This document shows positions 60,137 to 64,000 of a stretch of 64,000 nucleotides of DNA, piece by piece (positions within the stretch are counted from its first letter, which is position 1; every line of letters starts with the position of its first letter). A program made the position numbers and the translations under genes. The stretch spans positions 107,795-171,794 of the forward strand of contig NZ_FNOH01000018.1 of the NCBI RefSeq assembly GCF_900106535.1, written 5' to 3'. Under the pieces are notes generated by a model. That model ran no database searches. It worked only from the letters and a program-made list of their open reading frames with translations, and was not told the origin of the DNA. The DNA is from Myxococcus xanthus. Its GTDB lineage: Bacteria; Myxococcota; Myxococcia; Myxococcales; Myxococcaceae.

Positions 60137-60585
60137 TTGTCTCCCCGGGAGTCGAGCTGCTCCAGCACAGCAATCGCTGCGGCTTTCTCCGCGACCTGCC
60201 CAGCGGCAATCGCGCCCGCCAGTTCGGCGCGGGCAATGGCGGCGCTCCCGAATAGAATCCGCTTGATGATGGTGAAGCCACCAGCGGCCGTCAGGGCGAC
60301 TTGCAGCGCCGTCAGCATCAGCGCCAACGAGAACGGCGCCCCAGCAGCAAGCGCGTTCGCTACCGCTCCAGCGAGGGAGACTCCCAGCACGAGGACCGCG
60401 CCGCCCCTGTCGGTATTGAAGAACGGAATGAACCCGCCACCGAACTTCCGCAGCAGGTAGACGAGCACCACCACCACCAGGGCGGCGAGCAGCGCGTAGT
60501 TCCGGCTCGTCACGGCATCGAGAAGAAGGCGCGCGAACTCCTCGAACTGCTCGGGGTTCGGCCCGACTACACCAACGTCAACCAT
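60133..60585 (-). CDS. Holin-like membrane protein, 150 residues
   Basis: Three or four hydrophobic segments are visible: about 29-47 (ALLAALVVVVLVYLLRKF), 62-80 (GGAVLVLGVSLAGAVANAL) and 85-105 (SLALMLTALQVALTAAGGF). A charged, Ala-rich cytoplasmic tail follows. Small multi-span proteins directly next to an endolysin gene usually act as holins. It is 12 bases downstream of the M15 peptidase gene and overlaps the next gene by four bases, so the set is one operon. No family name can be given with confidence. Confidence 0.7.
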   Translation of the reverse strand: MVDVGVVGPNPEQFEEFARLLLDAVTSRNYALLAALVVVVLVYLLRKFGGGFIPFFNTDRGGAVLVLGVSLAGAVANALAAGAPFSLALMLTALQVALTAAGGFTIIKRILFGSAAIARAELAGAIAAGQVAEKAAAIAVLEQLDSRGDK

Positions 60586-60597
60586 GTTGCCTCCGGG

Positions 60598-61131
60598 TTA
60601 GAAGCCCAGCCGCTCCAGTTCGGCCGCGAGCTTCGGGTTTGCTGCACGCCACTTCGGCGACAGGCGCTCGGCATTGAGGCGAGCCCACACGCCGGCGAGG
60701 GAACTCTGTTGGACCAGGGTGCGAAGCGGCGTGAGCTGAAGCGCGCTCACGTAGCCCGGCCACTGCACATGGGGGGAGTCGCCGAACCTGCCGCCCCAGA
60801 CGAGCCCCGCCTTCGCCGATTCCTCCCCCAGCACGAGGTAAGCCGACTCGCACCAATCCGGCTGAACGCCAGGTTGCGGGCTCGCGTCACAGACAAAGTC
60901 GAAGGCGAGGCCGTAGTTGTGCGCGGACAAGCCAGCGGGCGCCGCCTTGCCGCCCTTCCCCGCCAAGTACAACCGACGCAGCTCGGCCTGTTCCGTCAGG
61001 TCACGGAAGCCATGCGTCGCGACGTAGCGAACGCCCCGGGCCGCACAGCGCGCGATGACCTCCAGGGCCACCACGACGAACGACGGATAGACGAGGTCAA
61101 GGTCGACCCGCTCGAAGTTCGCATGGGTCAT
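60598..61131 (-). CDS. M15-family peptidoglycan peptidase (phage-type endolysin)
   Basis: From ATG 61131 the product has 177 residues. Zinc-ligand motifs of the M15 D-Ala-D-Ala/L-Ala-D-Glu peptidase family are visible: GLSAHNYGLAFDFV supplies the first His and the Asp (SxHxxGxAxD), and DSPHVQWPG supplies the later His. Upstream ATHGFRDLTEQAELRRLY is the usual substrate-side segment. No signal peptide is present, as expected for a holin-dependent endolysin. The start codon shares one base with the stop of the preceding gene (TGATG). Confidence 0.87.
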   Translation of the reverse strand: MTHANFERVDLDLVYPSFVVVALEVIARCAARGVRYVATHGFRDLTEQAELRRLYLAGKGGKAAPAGLSAHNYGLAFDFVCDASPQPGVQPDWCESAYLVLGEESAKAGLVWGGRFGDSPHVQWPGYVSALQLTPLRTLVQQSSLAGVWARLNAERLSPKWRAANPKLAAELERLGF

Positions 61132-61415
61132 CACGAGCCCCGCCCGCCCGACTGGGACATGCGGAGAAGCTCCAGCTCCACGGTCTGCCGGACCTGGGCG
61201 GGAAGGCCGACGGCGAACTCGTCGCGCCACCGACGCAGCGCGCCCAGCTCCACCGCCACGGCATTGATGCGCTCGTCCTGCCGCGCGACCTTCTCAACGA
61301 GTGCGCGAATCTCCCCGACGAGGGACTTCGCGGCCCAGGCGAGGACGCCGACGCCGGCCGTTCCAAGCAGGGAGCCGACTACAAGCTGCACGGATTGAGT
61401 CTCTTCTGCGGTCAC
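61131..61415 (-). CDS. Small membrane/coiled-coil protein, possible second holin
   Basis: The 94-residue protein has one N-terminal membrane helix (about 9-33, LVVGSLLGTAGVGVLAWAA) and a following coiled coil (LVEKVARQDERINAVAVELG). It is the first gene of the four-gene lysis cassette and is translationally coupled to the endolysin. Phage lysis modules often encode such single-span proteins as holins or antiholins, but the assignment rests on context. The roughly 300 bases between this start and the metalloprotease start contain only the two divergent promoter regions. Confidence 0.65.
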   Translation of the reverse strand: MTAEETQSVQLVVGSLLGTAGVGVLAWAAKSLVGEIRALVEKVARQDERINAVAVELGALRRWRDEFAVGLPAQVRQTVELELLRMSQSGGRGS

Positions 61416-61712
61416 AGCGCCACCGGGTCAAAGGGTGCTCCCGGCAAATGCGTGCGACTTCTGGGAATGGCCCGTGCGGGCAAGACTTCTGGTGGTTCAT
61501 TGCTTAACTACATCCTCTGTCCTCCAAAGGTCCGTGACTCCCGTGCGTGCCACATCAAGCAAAGAAACCTTCACTCCAGCCAGAACAGCCATGCCACGCA
61601 CAATTCACTAGCAGTCTGACAATTAACTGTGCAAAAGAGCCACTCCACTTCCTTGTCAGAATAAACGGACCAAGTCGGCCCGGCCTGGCAATGAAGCATG
61701 GAGACAGACAAC

Positions 61713-63218
61713 ATGTTGATTGAAATTGCATGCCGCCAGAAGGCGGTGCTGCTCGCTGCATTGGGATTAGGAACGCTGATCGGCTGTGGCAACGGCTCAG
61801 AAATTGCTGACCCCGGAATGTTGCCCGCAGAGGAAATGCGAAACAGCGAGGCCGAACTCTATGTAGCCTCCGCACGACTGTGGCGACCAATGACAGTGCC
61901 TGTATGCTGGGAGAATCCAGGGCCAAATGATGGCACGCAGCGGCAGTGGGTACGCGACGCTGTGGCTCGTACGTGGGAGACCCGTTCCGGTATCCGCTTC
62001 TCCGGCTGGGGAACCTGCACAGCGGGGGCCTCGGGCATCCGCATCAACATCAGCGACGAAGGCCCGCATGTGAAGGCGCTGGGCAACGCGCTCAATGGAA
62101 GAGCCCAGGGAATGGTGCTGAACTTCACGTTCAACAACTGGGGCCCGAGCTGCCGCAACACGCTCCAGTACTGCATCGAAACCATCGCCGTGCATGAGTT
62201 CGGCCACGCAATGGGTTATGCCCATGAGCAAAACCGTCCGGACACTCCAGGCACTTGTACTGAGCCCCGGCAGGGGGCCAATGGTGACTTGACCATTGGG
62301 GCGTGGGATCTGGCCTCGGTGATGAACTACTGCAATCCGCAGTACAACGGGAACGGCAACCTCAGCGCCACGGACCAACTGGGAGCGCAGCAGACGTACG
62401 GAGTATACTGGGAGTCGCTAGGCGGTAATTTCACCTCCGGGCCGGCGATAATCACTCAAGGCACAGGCCGGATCGACATATTCGCCCGTGGCACGGACAA
62501 CCAGCTGTGGCAAAAGTATTGGACCGGAAACGCATGGGGCCCATGGGACACGCTCGGCGGAACCCTGACTTCGGACCCGGCGGCAGTGAGGCGAACCTCT
62601 AGCACCATGGACGTGTTTGTCCGGGGAGGGGACAACACCATTTATCAGAAAACCTGGACTGGAACTGCTTGGACCAACTGGGCTTCTATGGGAGGCAACG
62701 CAGCCTCTGGACCCGCTGCTGCCTCGTGGGGCGCGAGCCGGATGGACGTTTTCATCCGGGGTACGGACAACCAGTTGTACCAAGCATATTGGACAGGAAG
62801 CGCGTGGAGCGCGTGGGGCTCGCTTGGCGGCAACCTGGCAGGCGACCCGGCAGCAGTGAGCTGGGGTTCTGGCCGCATCGACGTGTTCGCCCGATCGGCG
62901 GACGACAACTCTATCATTCAGAAGGCTTGGACGGGAACCGCGTGGACCAACTGGGCTTCTCTGGGAGGTCAATTCATCTCGTCTCCTGCGGTGGCTTCGC
63001 GAGGCGCGAACCGGCTGGATGTGTTCGCCCGGACCGCGGACAACAGCTTGTGGCTCAACAGTTGGACTGGTGCTAGCTGGACCGGCTGGCAGTGGCTCGG
63101 CGGTGAGTTGGCCCATGCACCAGATGCGGCGAGCAGGCCCGGTGGCCTTGTGGATGTCGTCTACACCGCCACTGACGGGACACTACGGCATTCTTTGTAC
63201 AACAACGGGTCGTGGTGA
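61713..63218 (+). CDS. Secreted astacin-like zinc metalloprotease with C-terminal lectin-type repeats
   Basis: From ATG 61713 (GGAG nine bases upstream; ATG 61698 is possible) the product has 501 residues with a lipoprotein-type signal (LIGC). The protease domain (about 45-235) has the extended zinc motif HEFGHAMGYAH at 161-171 followed by EQNRPD, and the Met-turn SVMNYC, as in metzincins of the M12 group. The C-terminal half (about 240-500) is five or more repeats of about 48 residues with the pattern W..LGG....P...S.G..R.DVF.R..DN.L, as in beta-propeller (PLL-like) sugar-binding lectins. It would bind glycans and cleave protein outside the cell, suiting predation. No propeptide is obvious. 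Confidence 0.88.
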   Translation: MLIEIACRQKAVLLAALGLGTLIGCGNGSEIADPGMLPAEEMRNSEAELYVASARLWRPMTVPVCWENPGPNDGTQRQWVRDAVARTWETRSGIRFSGWGTCTAGASGIRINISDEGPHVKALGNALNGRAQGMVLNFTFNNWGPSCRNTLQYCIETIAVHEFGHAMGYAHEQNRPDTPGTCTEPRQGANGDLTIGAWDLASVMNYCNPQYNGNGNLSATDQLGAQQTYGVYWESLGGNFTSGPAIITQGTGRIDIFARGTDNQLWQKYWTGNAWGPWDTLGGTLTSDPAAVRRTSSTMDVFVRGGDNTIYQKTWTGTAWTNWASMGGNAASGPAAASWGASRMDVFIRGTDNQLYQAYWTGSAWSAWGSLGGNLAGDPAAVSWGSGRIDVFARSADDNSIIQKAWTGTAWTNWASLGGQFISSPAVASRGANRLDVFARTADNSLWLNSWTGASWTGWQWLGGELAHAPDAASRPGGLVDVVYTATDGTLRHSLYNNGSW

Positions 63219-63293
63219 GCGGTTGATATGACGCCGAGGGTCCGTGGCTCCAGTAAAGGGAGCATGCAAAGAGGATATGGAGCCACTTAGGCA

Positions 63294-63330
63294 AATGAAG
63301 CCCAGCAGCCTCACGGCTGTTGGGCTTCAT
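63294..63330 (+). terminator. Long hairpin after the metalloprotease gene
   Basis: ATGAAGCCCA and TGGGCTTCAT, then a G-T wobble and CAGCC/GGCTG, form a 16-base stem closed by a four-base loop, 76 bases after the protease stop. There is no T-run on the plus strand. It lies in a 415-base region without a firm gene (63219-63633). Confidence 0.6.
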
Positions 63331-63390
63331 CAGGCAAAAGAAGTCCCTACAATCGTTCCCAGACATCATCCCTCTCCTTGCTATGCATTT

Positions 63391-63549
63391 TCAGTTACGT
63401 GGCTTGAGGTTATGAGCCAGCAACCCGCGCACAACATAGGTCATCGCGAAGCGAACGGTGACCTTCATCACGTCGCCGAAGTCCCTTGGCTCGACGCGCG
63501 CCACTCGCCCGGGAGCAACGCCATCAATTGTGCCGGGAGTCGTCCGCAT
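63391..63549 (-). CDS. Possible small protein, 52 residues
   Basis: A frame from ATG 63549 reads MRTTPGTIDGVAPGRVARVE and ends LLAHNLKPRN. The composition looks protein-like and the third codon positions are GC-rich, but there is no good ribosome site and no recognised family. It might be the remnant of a gene cut when the island formed. Confidence 0.25.
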   Translation of the reverse strand: MRTTPGTIDGVAPGRVARVEPRDFGDVMKVTVRFAMTYVVRGLLAHNLKPRN

Positions 63550-63633
63550 CGGGAAAGCGCTGCGAATCCGGCATGCCGCGCTGGTAGAGTCCCCCGCCGG
63601 GAAGGGCCGCGATTCTGCGCTTTGGAGTCGACG

Positions 63634-63909
63634 ATGAGCGCCAGGTTGCGGAAGTGGACGACGAAGGAAGGAAAGTCTGAGGAGGCGTGGCAAGTGGACT
63701 TCGTGTTTCAGCATGCGGACGGACGGAAACAGCGAGTCGTGAAGTTCTCGCCCGTCCAGACCCGTCGGGGTGCTGAGCAATACGAACGCGAGCTGCGCAG
63801 CGCCTTGCTCAACGGGACATTCGGAAAGGAGCAGTGCGGCGAGGAAAGCCCCATCACGCTTGCGGACTTCACCCCGCGGCTCCTCACCTACAGCGAGAAC
63901 AACAACTGA
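63634..63909 (+). pseudogene. Tyrosine-type integrase, N-terminal stub truncated by an IS element
   Basis: From ATG 63634 the 91-residue frame reads like the arm-type DNA-binding N-terminus of phage/ICE tyrosine recombinases: LRKWTTKEGKSEEAWQVDFV, QTRRGAEQYERELRSALLNG, then TLADFTPRLLTYSENNN, where intact members go on into the core-binding domain. The frame ends abruptly after SENNN in a TGA, which is the first base triplet of the IS-like end at 63907. The catalytic domain (R...HxxR...Y) is absent from the window. It is therefore inactive here and marks the edge of an integrated element. Confidence 0.78.
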
Positions 63910-64000
63910 AGTTGCTCCGGTTCCGCAGAGCGTTCCGCGCTTTCGCCCTCAAGCGGCAGCGCGGTGCTTCTTCTCGTAACCAGCGGGTGACTCGTAGTCG
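63907..64000. mobile_element. End of an IS3-like insertion sequence (continues beyond window)
   Basis: The sequence from 63907 begins TGAAGTTGCTCCGG, resembling the TGA-starting terminal inverted repeats of IS3-family elements, and 42 bases inside it a transposase frame ends on the opposite strand. The integrase homology stops exactly at 63906, which fixes the insertion point. The other end and the target duplication lie outside the window. Confidence 0.65.
63949..63999 (-). CDS. IS3-family transposase (OrfB) C-terminus, partial
   Basis: Sixteen codons read DYESPAGYEKKHRAAA and a TGA stop on the minus strand. The pattern 'SPAEYEK..A' is the usual last segment of IS3-family OrfB transposases, after the 'HS.LGY' motif that would lie beyond the window edge. 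The fragment is too short for firm subgroup assignment. Confidence 0.55.
   Translation of the reverse strand, partial: DYESPAGYEKKHRAAA

Noticed and set aside
63244..63633. Upstream extension of the integrase frame
   Set aside because: It crosses a strong hairpin and has no homology-like text. The recognisable integrase start begins at ATG 63634.

Overview
The window is high-GC DNA with very strong third-position GC, and its gene content points to a predatory myxobacterium, most likely Myxococcus. The type VI secretion (T6SS) operon has the gene order I remember for the single M. xanthus T6SS. There is a myxobacterial DUF2381 protein next to a receptor-type Ser/Thr kinase, an AHH-type lipoprotein toxin with Imm11-like immunity genes, and secreted lytic enzymes (GH16, GH6, an astacin-like protease with lectin-like repeats). 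No rRNA, tRNA or CRISPR array was seen.

Layout. 1-19.7 kb (+): one long T6SS operon from the 3' end of vgrG through tssJ-K-L-M-tagF-tssA-B-C-hcp-tssE-F-G-H, closed by a lipoprotein gene of unknown role and a strong terminator. It encodes the membrane complex (JLM), baseplate (EFGK, A), sheath (BC), tube (Hcp), spike (VgrG), recycling unfoldase (ClpV/TssH) and a post-translational repressor (TagF). 19.8-22.2 kb: a short ribosome-hibernation protein, a membrane-anchored thioredoxin and a GH16 lipoprotein. 22.3-26.3 kb (-): a sulfate ABC transporter operon (sbp-cysT-cysW-cysA). Its leader encodes a 24-residue peptide with four consecutive Cys codons followed by mutually exclusive hairpins, a textbook layout for a cysteine-sensing transcription attenuator.

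26.5-35.6 kb (+): three back-to-back genes for large Clp/Hsp100-like double AAA+ proteins. They have unfamiliar N-terminal domains, a first ATPase site degenerate in every copy and an intact second site. At least the first ends in what looks like a release-factor PCRF-type domain. I recognise no described system with this composition, and it is my best candidate for something new. 35.6-43.2 kb (-): Fe superoxide dismutase, a flavin reductase, a three-subunit periplasmic molybdenum hydroxylase (Moco subunit, 2Fe-2S subunit, cytochrome c) and a ClpE-like zinc-finger Clp ATPase. 43.4-52.5 kb: two small unknown proteins, an MFS exporter, a GH6 glycosidase, an amidase, RecQ and a Tat-exported pirin lipoprotein.

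52.8-64 kb is accessory DNA with visibly less GC-biased codons in places: a probable pseudokinase, a transmembrane Ser/Thr kinase overlapping a DUF2381 gene, an AHH lipoprotein toxin with one intact and one nonsense-interrupted immunity gene, a phage-type lysis cassette (M15 endolysin with small membrane proteins), a secreted metalloprotease, and the N-terminal stub of a tyrosine integrase. The stub is cut by the end of an IS3-like element that runs off the window. The toxin, lysis and integrase genes read as a decayed prophage or genomic island carrying a kin-discrimination toxin module.
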